The notes under the pieces were generated by a model. That model was not told the origin of the DNA. It made no database searches and was given only the letters and a program-made list of their open reading frames with translations. This document shows, one piece after another, positions 32,950 through 43,559 of a DNA stretch of 64,000 bases. A program made the translations under genes and the position numbers. Within the stretch, counting starts at the first letter, position 1. Each line of letters starts with the position of its first letter. Source of the stretch: Pseudomonas veronii (lineage in GTDB: Bacteria > Pseudomonadota > Gammaproteobacteria > Pseudomonadales > Pseudomonadaceae); NCBI RefSeq assembly GCF_001439695.1, contig NZ_JYLL01000030.1:1-64000 (forward strand). Reading direction: 5' to 3'.

Positions 32950-33866
32950 AGGTTTGCAGGCACCGGCGGCACGACGATCGGCTCAACCTTCGGCGCGATG
33001 TAGACCGGCGTCGGCAGGCCCATCATTTGCGCGAGCAGGCTACCCAGGCGTGGACGCAACTCGCCACGGGCGATGATCATGTCGATCGCACCGTGCTCCA
33101 GCAGGAATTCGCTGCGCTGGAAGCCTTCCGGCAGTTTTTCGCGAACGGTCTGCTCGATCACACGCGGGCCGGCAAAGCCGATCAGGGCCTTGGGCTCGCC
33201 GACGATCACGTCGCCCAGCATCGCCAGGCTGGCGGAAACACCGCCGTACACCGGATCGGTCAGCACGGAGATGAACGGAATGCCCTCTTCCCGCAGACGC
33301 GCCAGCACCGCGGAGGTCTTGGCCATTTGCATCAGGGAGATCAGGGCTTCCTGCATGCGCGCACCACCGGAGGCTGCGAAGCAGATCATCGGGCAGCGGT
33401 TTTCCAGGGCGTAGTTGGCGGCGCGCACGAAACGCTCGCCGACGATGGCACCCATGGAACCGCCCATGAAGGAGAACTCAAACGCCGACACCACGACCGG
33501 CATACCCAGCAGCTTGCCGCTGACCGAAATCAGCGCGTCTTTCTCACCGGTCTGCTTCTGTGCAGCGGTCAGGCGGTCCTTGTACTTCTTGCCGTCACGG
33601 AACTTGAGGCGGTCAACCGGCTCCAGGTCCGCGCCCAGCTCGTTACGGCCGTCGGCGTCGAGGAAAATGTCGATGCGCGCGCGAGCGCCGATACGCATGT
33701 GGTGGTTGCACTTAGGGCAAACGTCCAGGGTCTTTTCCAGCTCCGGGCGGTACAACACCGCGTCGCAGGATGGGCATTTGTGCCACAGACCTTCAGGAAC
33801 CGAGCTTTTTTTCACCTCGGAACGCATGATCGAAGGGATCAGTTTGTCTACTAACCAGTTGCTCAT
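32946..33866 (-). CDS. accD: Acetyl-CoA carboxylase carboxyltransferase subunit beta
   Basis: It transfers carboxyl from biotin to acetyl-CoA to make malonyl-CoA, together with AccA. It has 306 aa. The N-terminal zinc ribbon uses four Cys (CPSC and CPKC separated by about 15 residues). The crotonase-like core contains GGSMGAIVGERF and GGARMQEALISLMQ. ATG 33866 (MSNWLVDKLIPSIMRSE) is the family start. The 244-base gap to trpF holds no gene. Confidence 0.97.
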   Translation of the reverse strand: MSNWLVDKLIPSIMRSEVKKSSVPEGLWHKCPSCDAVLYRPELEKTLDVCPKCNHHMRIGARARIDIFLDADGRNELGADLEPVDRLKFRDGKKYKDRLTAAQKQTGEKDALISVSGKLLGMPVVVSAFEFSFMGGSMGAIVGERFVRAANYALENRCPMICFAASGGARMQEALISLMQMAKTSAVLARLREEGIPFISVLTDPVYGGVSASLAMLGDVIVGEPKALIGFAGPRVIEQTVREKLPEGFQRSEFLLEHGAIDMIIARGELRPRLGSLLAQMMGLPTPVYIAPKVEPIVVPPVPANL

Positions 33867-34110
33867 GCTTTCTTTCTCCAGTACCGGTGGCTTGAACACA
33901 GCCCCGCGTATGCCCTTGAGCTAAATTCATATGTGGCGATGACACATGCAGGACGGGGTCAGACGTTCGACCAGCCATTTCCCGCATGTTTCCTCAGCCT
34001 TCCAGACAACCTGCCCGTGCAGGGTTGCCACTTCATTTCCGGGCCTCCCGCAGGTGGCACCGGGCTGTTTTACACAGTGGTAGTTATGGACGGCGGCAGA
34101 CTGCCAGCCG

Positions 34111-34743
34111 TCACATCACGCCATCGCTGTTGCGCACAGCCTGCATGAATGCGCGAATCTTGCCGTGGTCCTTGATGCCCTTGCCCTGCTCTACCCCACC
34201 GCTGACATCCACGGCATACGGCCGGACCTGTTCGATCGCCGCCGCGACATTGGCGGGGGTAAGCCCGCCGGCCAGGATGATCGGTTTGCTCAACCCCTCG
34301 GGGATCAGCGACCAATCGAAGGCTTCGCCGGTGCCGCCGGGTACGCCTTCGACGTAGGTGTCCAGCAGTATCCCGCGCGCGCCGGTGTAGGCCGCGCAAG
34401 CGCCGGCGATATCATCCCCGGCTTTGACTCTCAACGCCTTGATATACGGACGCTGGTAGCTTTCGCATTCGTCAGGGCTTTCATCGCCGTGAAACTGCAA
34501 CATGTCCAGTTGCACGGCATCCAGGGTTTCGTTGAGTTCGCAGCGGCTGGCATTGACGAACAAGCCCACGGTGGTCACGAACGGCGGCAGTGCGGCGATG
34601 ATCGCCCGCGCCTGCAGCACATTCACCGCCCGCGGGCTCTTGGCATAAAACACGAAACCGATGGCATCCGCCCCCGCTTCGACTGCCGCCAGCGCGTCTT
34701 CTATGCGGGTAATCCCACAAATCTTGCTGCGAACGGCTGACAT
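34111..34743 (-). CDS. trpF: Phosphoribosylanthranilate isomerase
   Basis: A TIM-barrel enzyme of tryptophan synthesis, 210 aa. The catalytic Cys is in SKICGITRIEDA near the N-terminus, and the general acid Asp in LDMLQFHGDES. The phosphate-binding loops are LAGGLTPANV and DVSGGVEQGKG. It is a monofunctional enzyme, unlike the TrpCF fusion of enterics. It lies 64 bases after truA, in the truA-trpF-accD order. Confidence 0.97.
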   Translation of the reverse strand: MSAVRSKICGITRIEDALAAVEAGADAIGFVFYAKSPRAVNVLQARAIIAALPPFVTTVGLFVNASRCELNETLDAVQLDMLQFHGDESPDECESYQRPYIKALRVKAGDDIAGACAAYTGARGILLDTYVEGVPGGTGEAFDWSLIPEGLSKPIILAGGLTPANVAAAIEQVRPYAVDVSGGVEQGKGIKDHGKIRAFMQAVRNSDGVM

Positions 34744-34807
34744 GTCGTGGAAACCTCAGGGGTTGAACCGAGAAAGTCCCGGATGGTAACAAAAGCTTTT
34801 CCGGGCG

Positions 34808-35632
34808 TCAGCCGCCAAGTTCGCTGAAACCTGTGAGGAAGTGTGGCCCGATGAAGCGCTGCGGCAGCTCGAACTCGTCGCGGTACTCCACTTCCACCAG
34901 ATACAGGCCAAACGGATGCGCCGTGACGCCGCCGGTCCGCCGAATACGGCTTTCCAGTACTTCCCTGGCCCACTCCACCGGGCGCTCGCCGGTGCCGATG
35001 GTCATCAACACACCGGCAATGTTGCGCACCATATGGTGCAGGAACGCTCCGGCGCGGATATCCAGCACGATCATCTTGCCGTGACGCGTCACCCGCAAGT
35101 GATGGACTTCCTTGATCGGTGACTTGGCCTGGCACTGGCCGGCACGGAACGCGCTGAAATCATGGACGCCAACCAGATGCTGCGCGGCTTCGGCCATGCG
35201 CTCGGCATCCAGCGGGCGGTGGTTCCAGGTGATTTCTTCGTTGAGGTGCGCCGGGCGGATCTGATCGTTGTAGATCACATAGCGGTAACGCCGGGCGATC
35301 GCCTTGAAGCGCGCATGAAAGTGCGCCGGCATGACCTTGGCCCAACTGACACTGACGTCATGGGGCAAATTGATATTAGCGCCCATCACCCACGCTTTCA
35401 TCGAGCGCTCGGCCTGGGTGTCGAAGTGAACCACCTGGCCGCAGGCGTGGACGCCCGCGTCGGTACGCCCGGCGCACATCAGCGATACCGGCGAGTCGGC
35501 GACTCTGGACAGGGCCTTTTCCAGGGTTTCCTGCACCGTCAGCACGCCGGACGCCTGGCGCTGCCAGCCGCAATAGCGCGAACCTTTGTATTCCACGCCC
35601 AGGGCGATGCGGTAAAAGCCTGCAGCCGCCAT
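34808..35632 (-). CDS. truA: tRNA pseudouridine(38-40) synthase
   Basis: It isomerises uridines 38-40 in the anticodon stem of many tRNAs. It has 274 aa, close to E. coli TruA. The catalytic Asp is residue 58 in AGRTDAGVHA, and the RNA-binding pattern ARFKAIARRYRYVIYN follows. ATG 35632 (MAAAGFYRIAL) is chosen; TTG codons at 35662 and 35689 could extend it. It sits downstream of fimV behind a hairpin. Confidence 0.95.
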   Translation of the reverse strand: MAAAGFYRIALGVEYKGSRYCGWQRQASGVLTVQETLEKALSRVADSPVSLMCAGRTDAGVHACGQVVHFDTQAERSMKAWVMGANINLPHDVSVSWAKVMPAHFHARFKAIARRYRYVIYNDQIRPAHLNEEITWNHRPLDAERMAEAAQHLVGVHDFSAFRAGQCQAKSPIKEVHHLRVTRHGKMIVLDIRAGAFLHHMVRNIAGVLMTIGTGERPVEWAREVLESRIRRTGGVTAHPFGLYLVEVEYRDEFELPQRFIGPHFLTGFSELGG

Positions 35633-35749
35633 TTCGGCAGCCGGGTTATCTATATTTGCCAAGAACTGAGAGCCTGATGAGTTGCGCAAAGGCGGGCATT
35701 ATAAGGCGCTGCGCCCCAGACGCCATGTGTTTGGTACCGGCAATGCAAA

Positions 35750-35771
35750 ACGGCGGCCCGAAGGCCGCCGT
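35750..35771 (-). terminator. Hairpin after fimV
   Basis: A 9-bp stem ACGGCGGCC/GGCCGCCGT with a UUCG-type loop on the minus strand is followed by TTTTGC, 20 bases past the fimV stop. Confidence 0.75.
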
Positions 35772-35790
35772 CTGGGTCATCCCGTGGCGA

Positions 35791-38343
35791 TTACACCAGT
35801 CGGCCAAGCATTTCCTTGGCTTCGCCGCGCTGGGTTTCATCGCCCTCGGTCAGCACTTCGGAAAGAATATCCCGCGCGCCGTCCGTATCGCCCATGTCGA
35901 TATAGGCCTGGGCCAAATCCAGCTTGGTTGCGACCTCATCGGTGCCGGAGAGGAAGTCGACCTCCGGTTCGTCACCGCCCAGCGCCGCATCTTCGGCGGT
36001 GAAGGACGGCTCGATCGGCGGGTTTTCCAGGCTCTGGGACAGACGATCGAGCTCGGCGTTGACGTCATCCAGCTCCGAGGCGAACGCATCGGGTTTGGCC
36101 GCCGGGGCGTCCGGCTCGTCAGCCAGGGACAGGTCGAAGTCTTCCGGCAGGTCGAGGTCGTCCAGGGCGGCCGGGGTCAGGGTCGGCGGTTCGACCGGCG
36201 ACACGTCCTTCATCTGATCTTCAAGCCCCGAAAGGAAGTCGTCATCGGACTGGGACGCCGGCGGGTCCAGTTGCAGGTCGAGGTCAAAGTCCGACAGATC
36301 TTCCGGGCTCGGCTTGGCATCGGTCTGTTGCTGCAGCAGCGCTTCGAAGGTCTGCTGATCGGTCTTGTCCAACGCCGCTGGCGAAGCCGCCTCCAGCTCG
36401 TCCAGACTCAGATCGAAATCAGTATCGAACGGCTCCGCTTCTGCCGTCGCTTGCGGCGCGGCGGCCGGCTTGTCTTCCAGCAGATCCTTGACGTATTGAG
36501 CGTCCATCGCGGCGGCGGCCACGGCGGCACTCACTCCCGCCGCCAACACGGCCATGGCCGGGAAGCGCGACTTGAGCTGCTCGACCTGGGCATGGTTTTC
36601 ACCATTGGCCACCAACTGACGCTCCTGGACGACAAAACCGTCCTTGTCGTTCTGCAGGCCGTAGACTTCCATCAGCTTCAAGCGCAGGTCGCTGCGCTTG
36701 GGTTCGTACTTGATGGCTTGTTCCAGCACATCGGCCGCCTGGTTCAAGTGACCGCGGTCGATATGGGATTGGGCCTGGACCAGCGCATCATTGGTGTTTT
36801 CCGGCGCTACGGCGCCAGCCAGTGGCGCAAGCACCGAGGCCGCGCTTGGTGCCGCTGCCGGCGCGACCACAGGTGCCGGCGCAGGCGCAGGCGCGGCGGT
36901 CAACGTCACGTTCGGTGCCGGTACTTCCAGGCCAGCGAAGCTGTCCGGTGGCAGATCAAGGTCGATGTTCGAAGCGAATTCCGGCTCTTCGGACAGGGCC
37001 CGCGCCATGCGCAGGTGCTTTTCTTCTGCGCGACGGGCATTGCGATGACGCGCCCACAGCAACAGGAGCAACAACGCCACCACGCCGGCCGCGCCGCCGA
37101 TGACGCCAAGCACAATCGGGTTGGTCAGCAGTTCGTTGAATTTGTCTTCGCTGGTCGCAGGCACGGCGTCGGGCTTGATCGGCTCGGCCACCGGGGTCGC
37201 GGTGGCGGCCGGCTCAGCGGGCGCGACTGCAGCGGCCGGCGGCTCACCTGCCAACTGCGCGGGCATGACCGCAGTCGCCGGGGTTGCCGGGGCGCCTTTT
37301 TCAGCCTGCAACCTGGCCAGTTGATCGTTTTTCAGTTGGATCAGCTTTTGCAGCTTGTCCAATTGGCTCTGCAGGTCTGCGGCGCGACTTTTCAGTTCTT
37401 CGTTGTCACGGCGTGTGGTGTCGAGCTGTTCCCGGGCCATCGCCAGCTTGTCGCTCAGGGCCTGGCCATCACCCGCCTTGCCCTTCGCGCCCTTCTTGGC
37501 GGAGTCGGCCGAAACCAGACTCAAGTTGTCCTTGGCGTTGGTGCTCGCCGGCGCATTACCAGCCTGGGTGCGCTTGGTGGCGTCCAGTTGTTGCTTACCG
37601 GCCGTCTGGTGGGGCGCGGCACGGCGGCCCTGGCGCCAGGCGACGTTCTGCGCGGTCACTTCGGCAATGGCCTTGGGCTGCGGTAACGCCGTGCTTTGTA
37701 CGGTATCCGGCAGGCGCAGCACATGGCCGGTTTTCAGACGGTTGATGTTGCCGCCGATAAAAGCGTCAGGGTTGAGTGCCTGGATCGCCAGCATGGTCTG
37801 CTGCACAGAAGCGCCATTACGGTGCTTCTCGGCGATTTCCCACAGCGTGTCACGGGCCGTGGTGGTGTGCTGGGCCGGCACGCTCAACGCGGGCGCGCTC
37901 AAACGCGGCGTGGCTGCGCTGTTGGTCGGCGTCGACTGGTCGAACTTGGCCGGGTCGAGCAGCACGCTGTAGTCACGCATCAAGCGGCCATTGGGCCATT
38001 GCACTTGCAGCAGGAACCGCACGTAGGCATCAGGCAACGGCTTGCTGGACGTGACACGCACCACACTGCGCCCGGCCGGGTTGATCACCGGGGTGAACGT
38101 CAGGTCATTGAGGAACGCCTGGCGATCGACGCCGGCATCGACAAACGCCTGGGACGACGCCAGGCTCGGGGTGATCTCGGAGGCCGTGAGGCCGCCGACG
38201 TCGAGCAATTCGATTTCCACCGACAACGGCTGGTTCAACTTCGACTTGAGGGTCATCTCCCCCAGCTGCAGCGCCTGCGCCATACCGGAGGACAGCGCCG
38301 AGGCGGCCGCTATTGCTAACACCAGTTTGCGAACTTGAACCAT
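35791..38343 (-). CDS. fimV: FimV, polar peptidoglycan-binding hub protein
   Basis: An 850-aa inner-membrane protein needed for type IV pilus function, twitching and cAMP signalling in P. aeruginosa (family knowledge). A signal peptide (to about residue 24, GMAQA-L) is followed by a conserved FimV domain and a LysM-like segment (about 170-225: TTARDTLWEIAEKHRNG... KTGHVLRLP). Then come a coiled coil around 300-350, a transmembrane helix about residues 405-430, and a long acidic cytoplasmic region ending in the FimV C-terminal TPR (KLDLAQAYIDMGDTDGARDIL). ATG 38343 is used; the extra 38 codons upstream do not form a signal sequence. Confidence 0.93.
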   Translation of the reverse strand: MVQVRKLVLAIAAASALSSGMAQALQLGEMTLKSKLNQPLSVEIELLDVGGLTASEITPSLASSQAFVDAGVDRQAFLNDLTFTPVINPAGRSVVRVTSSKPLPDAYVRFLLQVQWPNGRLMRDYSVLLDPAKFDQSTPTNSAATPRLSAPALSVPAQHTTTARDTLWEIAEKHRNGASVQQTMLAIQALNPDAFIGGNINRLKTGHVLRLPDTVQSTALPQPKAIAEVTAQNVAWRQGRRAAPHQTAGKQQLDATKRTQAGNAPASTNAKDNLSLVSADSAKKGAKGKAGDGQALSDKLAMAREQLDTTRRDNEELKSRAADLQSQLDKLQKLIQLKNDQLARLQAEKGAPATPATAVMPAQLAGEPPAAAVAPAEPAATATPVAEPIKPDAVPATSEDKFNELLTNPIVLGVIGGAAGVVALLLLLLWARHRNARRAEEKHLRMARALSEEPEFASNIDLDLPPDSFAGLEVPAPNVTLTAAPAPAPAPVVAPAAAPSAASVLAPLAGAVAPENTNDALVQAQSHIDRGHLNQAADVLEQAIKYEPKRSDLRLKLMEVYGLQNDKDGFVVQERQLVANGENHAQVEQLKSRFPAMAVLAAGVSAAVAAAAMDAQYVKDLLEDKPAAAPQATAEAEPFDTDFDLSLDELEAASPAALDKTDQQTFEALLQQQTDAKPSPEDLSDFDLDLQLDPPASQSDDDFLSGLEDQMKDVSPVEPPTLTPAALDDLDLPEDFDLSLADEPDAPAAKPDAFASELDDVNAELDRLSQSLENPPIEPSFTAEDAALGGDEPEVDFLSGTDEVATKLDLAQAYIDMGDTDGARDILSEVLTEGDETQRGEAKEMLGRLV

Positions 38344-38505
38344 AGCCTCATCCTTTGTTTGAACACTCCCCGGCCTGCGAGAAGGTTGGTAACCGTTGCC
38401 ATAAGGCACGGCGAGCCGATAGGTCACCGACACGCAACTGTTCCTGCTTGGGGCCAAGCATAGCGCCTGGTTAGAATCAATCTACAAATTGCCGCCAAGT
38501 ATCTT

Positions 38506-39516
38506 TTACACAAGGCCTTTTATCAACAACTGCGCCAGCTGCACCGCATTCAGCGCGGCGCCTTTACGCACGTTATCTGACGTCAACCACAGATTTAGTT
38601 CCGCCGGATCGTCCACCCCCGCACGCACTCGTCCGACGTAGACTACATCCTGGCCGACGGCATCACCCACGGCTGTCGGGTAATCCCCCTCCTCCACCCG
38701 CTCGATACCCGCTGCGGCGTCGAGCGCACGGTTGACGGCGGCAAGGTCGACCGGCGAACCCAATTGCAATGACACAGTCAAGCTATCGCCAAAAAACACC
38801 GGGGCTTGAACGCAAGTCGCAGAAATCTTTAGTAAAGGAGTTTCCAGCACAGCGCGCAGTTCGTGTACGAGACGTTTCTCCAGCGCTGTATGACCTTGGG
38901 CATCCGGCGTGCCGACTTGTGCCAACAGGTTGAATGCCATCTGCCGATCAAAGAACTTGGGCTCCAGCGGGCGCACATTCAGCAACTCGGCGGTTTGGCG
39001 CGCCAGCTCGCTGACCGCTTCACGGCCCTGGGCAGACACCGCCAGATTGGCGGTAACGCTGACACGCTGGATATCCAGAATCCCACGCAGCGGCGCCAGC
39101 ACCACCGCGAGGTTGGTCGCGGACGGGCTCGGGCTGCCGAGCTGGAACGGCTTTTTCAAGCCATCCAGCACATGGGCATTGGCTTCCGGCACCACCTGAG
39201 GCGCTTGCGCGGCCGGCAATGCGCCCGACAAATCGATCACCGAACAGCCGGCCGCCGTGGCGCGTGGGGCGAAGCTCAGGGTCACCGCCGGGCCGGCGGC
39301 GAAAAACGCCAGTTGCGCCTTGCTGAAGTCAAACTCATCGACTTCCCGCACGCGCACGTTCTTGCCACGGAACGGCACCGACGCGCCCGCGGAGTTGCTG
39401 CCCGCCAGCAGGTACAAGGTGCCCACCGGGAAAGCCAGCTCTTCGAGGATCTGCACCAGGGTTTCACCGACGGTGCCGGTGGCGCCGATCACGGCGATAT
39501 CAAAGGTCTGGGTCAT
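38506..39516 (-). CDS. Asd-like dehydrogenase paralogue (USG-1 type) without catalytic Cys
   Basis: A 336-aa protein of the aspartate-semialdehyde dehydrogenase family. It has the nucleotide loop GATGTVGETLVQIL and the Asd C-terminal dimerisation domain. At the position of the essential Cys (N-C-S/T in active enzymes) it reads GSPSPSATNLAVVL, so the Cys is replaced by Ser. It is therefore probably not an active Asd. Linked genes of this type are usually called usg or asd2. It lies between fimV and the genuine asd. ATG 39516 fits the family; 48 upstream codons are low complexity. Function unknown. Confidence 0.88.
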   Translation of the reverse strand: MTQTFDIAVIGATGTVGETLVQILEELAFPVGTLYLLAGSNSAGASVPFRGKNVRVREVDEFDFSKAQLAFFAAGPAVTLSFAPRATAAGCSVIDLSGALPAAQAPQVVPEANAHVLDGLKKPFQLGSPSPSATNLAVVLAPLRGILDIQRVSVTANLAVSAQGREAVSELARQTAELLNVRPLEPKFFDRQMAFNLLAQVGTPDAQGHTALEKRLVHELRAVLETPLLKISATCVQAPVFFGDSLTVSLQLGSPVDLAAVNRALDAAAGIERVEEGDYPTAVGDAVGQDVVYVGRVRAGVDDPAELNLWLTSDNVRKGAALNAVQLAQLLIKGLV

Positions 39517-39640
39517 GGGAGCTGCCTCGGGCATTGCGGGGGGGAGCGGCACTTTACCGGGTGGTGGGGGGTGAGGCAATTGGGCTGGGCCTTGCGGTGC
39601 GACGATTCGACTTGCTCCCGATGCCTTCCTGAAAGCCAAC

Positions 39641-39675
39641 AAAAAACCCGCGCCTGTCACCAGTCGCGGGTTTTT
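39641..39675 (-). terminator. Terminator of asd
   Basis: A stem AAAAACCCGCG/CGCGGGTTTTT with a 13-base loop, flanked by A and T tracts, 18 bases past the asd stop. It separates asd from the usg-like gene. Confidence 0.85.
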
Positions 39676-39692
39676 CTTAGTGCCTCAAGCGA

Positions 39693-40805
39693 TCAACGCT
39701 CCAGCAGAATCCGCAGCATGCGCCGCAGCGGTTCGGCCGCGCCCCACAGCAACTGGTCGCCGACGGTGAACGCGCCCAGGTACTGGGTGCCCATGTTCAG
39801 CTTGCGCAGACGCCCCACCGGAACATTCAGGGTGCCGGTGACCTTGGTCGGGCTCAGCTCCTGCATGCTGATTTCGCGGCTGTTCGGCACCAGCTTGACC
39901 CAAGGGTTGTGCTGGCTGATCAGCCCTTCGATATCGGCGATCGGCACGTCTTTGTTCAGCTTGATGGTCAGCGCCTGGCTGTGGCAGCGCATGGCGCCGA
40001 TACGCACGCAGATGCCGTCCACCGGGATCGGGCTCTTGAAGCGACCGAGGATCTTGTTGGTCTCGGCCTGGGCCTTCCACTCTTCACGGCTCTGCCCGTT
40101 CGGCAGCTCCTTGTCGATCCACGGGATCAGGCTACCGGCCAACGGCACGCCGAAGTTCTCGGTCGGGTAGGCGTCGCTGCGCATGGCCTCGGCCACACGG
40201 CGGTCGATGTCGAGGATCGCGCTGGCCGGGTCGGCCAGTTGATCGGCGACCGCCGCGTGGGTCGCGCCCATCTGCTTGATCAGTTCGCGCATGTTCTGCG
40301 CGCCGGCGCCGGACGCCGCCTGATAAGTCATGGCGCTCATCCACTCGACCAGGCCGGCTTCGAACAAGCCGCCCAGGCCCATCAGCATCAGGCTGACGGT
40401 GCAGTTGCCGCCGATATAGTTCTTGGTGCCAGCGTCGAGTTGCTGGTCGATGACCTTGCGGTTGACCGGGTCGAGCACGATCACCGCATCGTCCTGCATG
40501 CGCAGGCTGGACGCAGCATCGATCCAGTAACCCTGCCAGCCGGCTTCGCGCAGCTTGGGGAACACTTCGCTGGTGTAGTCGCCGCCCTGGCAGGTCAGAA
40601 TCACATCGAGGGTTTTCAGCTCTTCAATGCTGTAGGCGTCCTTGAGCGGCGCAATATCCTTGCCCACGGACGGCCCTTGGCCACCCACGTTCGAAGTGGT
40701 GAAAAACACCGGCTCAATAAGATCGAAATCCTGCTCTTCCAGCATCCGCTGCATGAGCACGGAACCGACCATACCGCGCCAACCGATCAGACCTACACGT
40801 TTCAT
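39693..40805 (-). CDS. asd: Aspartate-semialdehyde dehydrogenase
   Basis: It reduces aspartyl phosphate to the semialdehyde, leading to Lys, Thr, Met and peptidoglycan diaminopimelate. It has 370 aa, the Gram-negative long type. The nucleotide motif is GWRGMVGSVLMQRM, and the active-site Cys is in YIGGNCTVSLMLMGLGGLF. The substrate-binding region is MTYQAASGAGAQNMREL. It is downstream of leuB and ends at a strong terminator. Confidence 0.97.
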   Translation of the reverse strand: MKRVGLIGWRGMVGSVLMQRMLEEQDFDLIEPVFFTTSNVGGQGPSVGKDIAPLKDAYSIEELKTLDVILTCQGGDYTSEVFPKLREAGWQGYWIDAASSLRMQDDAVIVLDPVNRKVIDQQLDAGTKNYIGGNCTVSLMLMGLGGLFEAGLVEWMSAMTYQAASGAGAQNMRELIKQMGATHAAVADQLADPASAILDIDRRVAEAMRSDAYPTENFGVPLAGSLIPWIDKELPNGQSREEWKAQAETNKILGRFKSPIPVDGICVRIGAMRCHSQALTIKLNKDVPIADIEGLISQHNPWVKLVPNSREISMQELSPTKVTGTLNVPVGRLRKLNMGTQYLGAFTVGDQLLWGAAEPLRRMLRILLER

Positions 40806-40869
40806 CGCAACTACACCTTGTTAAAAAGTGGGCCGACTTGCAGCAACAACTGCAAGCGGGCCCGAGAGA

Positions 40870-41952
<1,083 letters not shown>

Positions 41953-42004
41953 GCGTTCCTCATTTCATCATGCGACCCGCCCTGGGGCAGGTCGGGAAAA
42001 ATAC

Positions 42005-42769
42005 TCAGCGTTCGGCCCAAACCACCAGCACGTCGGTGCTGAAGGTGCCGTCGGCTTGAATTTCGTAATAATCGCGGACTTCCTGGCCCATTGCCTGTTG
42101 CAGCTCAAGAATCGCCGCACGCAAAGGCGCTGGTGTACGCATGCGCTCGACCCACGAGGTGTATTCCAGGCGCAGGCGCTGGCGGCTGCTGTTGCGCACA
42201 TGCAGACCGGCTTCGCTGAGCTGGCGCATCCATTCGGCGGCGGAGTAATCGCGCACGTGGCTGGTGTCGCGCAGCACTTCGACGGTTTGCAGGTAAGTGT
42301 CCAACAGCGGGCTGCCCGGTGACAAGACATCGACAAACGCCGCCACGCCACCCGGCTTGAGCACCCGGCGCACTTCGCGCAGGGCCAGGCCGAGGTCGCT
42401 CCAATGGTGCGCCGAATAGCGGCTGAACACGAAGTCGAATTCGCCATCGGCGAACGGCAAGCGCTCAGCAGCGCCGTGGACCGTGCGGATATTGCCCAGG
42501 CCACGGTCTGCGGCAGCGGCGGCGACCACGTCGAGCATCTGCTGCGACAGGTCGTAGGCCACCACTTCTTTTACCAGCGGCGCCACATGGAAACTGACAT
42601 GACCGGCGCCGCAGCCCAAATCCAGCAGTCGCGCAGCGCCGTGCCCGGCCAGTTCGGCCTGGAGCAGCGCAAATTCAGTACCTTGGGCGTGTACGGCACT
42701 GCTCAGGTAGGCCGAGGCCTGTTCACCGAATTGTTTTTGCACGACTTGGGTGTGGGCGGCTTTGGTCAT
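42005..42769 (-). CDS. SAM-dependent methyltransferase between leuD and leuB
   Basis: A class I methyltransferase of 254 aa. The SAM loop is LLDLGCGAGHVSFHVA (about residues 48-63), then the acidic residue in YDLSQQM and FDFVFSRYSAHHW as the motif IV region. It resembles the UbiE/COQ5 group, but neither the neighbours nor the sequence fix a substrate. It interrupts the leucine genes and is separated from leuD by a REPIN, so it may have its own promoter. Confidence 0.85.
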   Translation of the reverse strand: MTKAAHTQVVQKQFGEQASAYLSSAVHAQGTEFALLQAELAGHGAARLLDLGCGAGHVSFHVAPLVKEVVAYDLSQQMLDVVAAAAADRGLGNIRTVHGAAERLPFADGEFDFVFSRYSAHHWSDLGLALREVRRVLKPGGVAAFVDVLSPGSPLLDTYLQTVEVLRDTSHVRDYSAAEWMRQLSEAGLHVRNSSRQRLRLEYTSWVERMRTPAPLRAAILELQQAMGQEVRDYYEIQADGTFSTDVLVVWAER

Positions 42770-42807
42770 GGTGAGTTTCCTGGGTTTTGTGTGGTTAACA
42801 CTGACCC

Positions 42808-42885
42808 CATCGGGGGCAAGCCCCCTCCCACATGTTGATGTGTGAACACGTTCAAATGTGGGAGGGAGCTTGCTCCCGATGGCGG
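42808..42885. repeat. REPIN-type inverted REP doublet
   Basis: CATCGGGGGCAAGCCCCC... faces ...GGGAGCTTGCTCCCGATG, with about 30 bases between the two REP cores. It is the same family as the elements at 30882 and 61261, and sits between leuD and the methyltransferase gene. Confidence 0.88.
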
Positions 42886-42904
42886 CGGTCCTGCCTACAT
42901 CACA

Positions 42905-43549
42905 TCAAGCATCGCGAAACAACCAAGGCTGGCTGGCCCGGTGCTTGGTTTCAAACGCGGCAATCGCATCGCCGTCCTGCAAGGTCAGGCCGATGTCGTC
43001 CAGGCCGTTGAGCAGGCAGTGCTTGCGGAAGGCATCCACTTCAAAGTGGTACACCTTGCCGTCCGGACGGGTCACGGTCTGCGCGGCGAGGTCGACGGTC
43101 AGTTCGTAGCCGGGGTTGGCTTCCACTTGCTTGAACAGTTCATCCACTTCGGCATCGCTCAAGATGATCGGCAGCAAGCCGTTCTTGAAGCTGTTGTTGA
43201 AGAAGATGTCGGCGTAGCTCGGCGCGATGATGCTGCGAAAGCCATATTCTTCCAGGGCCCACGGCGCGTGTTCGCGGCTGGAGCCGCAGCCGAAGTTTTC
43301 CCGCGCCAGCAGCACGCTGGCGCCCTGGTAACGTTCGGCGTTGAGCACGAAGTCCTTGTTCAGCGGGCGCTTGGAGTTGTCCTGGTAGGCGTAGCCCACG
43401 TCCAGGTAGCGCCACTCGTCGAACAGGTTGGGGCCGAAACCGGTGCGCTTGATCGACTTCAAGAACTGCTTGGGGATGATCTGGTCAGTGTCCACGTTGG
43501 CACGGTCCAACGGCGCGACAAGACCAGTGTGTTGGGTAAAAGCTCTCAT
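42905..43549 (-). CDS. leuD: 3-isopropylmalate dehydratase small subunit
   Basis: The swivel-domain subunit of isopropylmalate isomerase, 214 aa. It begins MRAFTQHTGLVAPLDRANVDTD and has the conserved LLARENFGCGSSREHAPWAL loop (written in two parts: LLARENFG and CGSSREHAPWAL). It works with LeuC, whose gene ends 10 bases upstream. Confidence 0.97.
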   Translation of the reverse strand: MRAFTQHTGLVAPLDRANVDTDQIIPKQFLKSIKRTGFGPNLFDEWRYLDVGYAYQDNSKRPLNKDFVLNAERYQGASVLLARENFGCGSSREHAPWALEEYGFRSIIAPSYADIFFNNSFKNGLLPIILSDAEVDELFKQVEANPGYELTVDLAAQTVTRPDGKVYHFEVDAFRKHCLLNGLDDIGLTLQDGDAIAAFETKHRASQPWLFRDA

Positions 43550-43559
43550 CGGGTATTCC

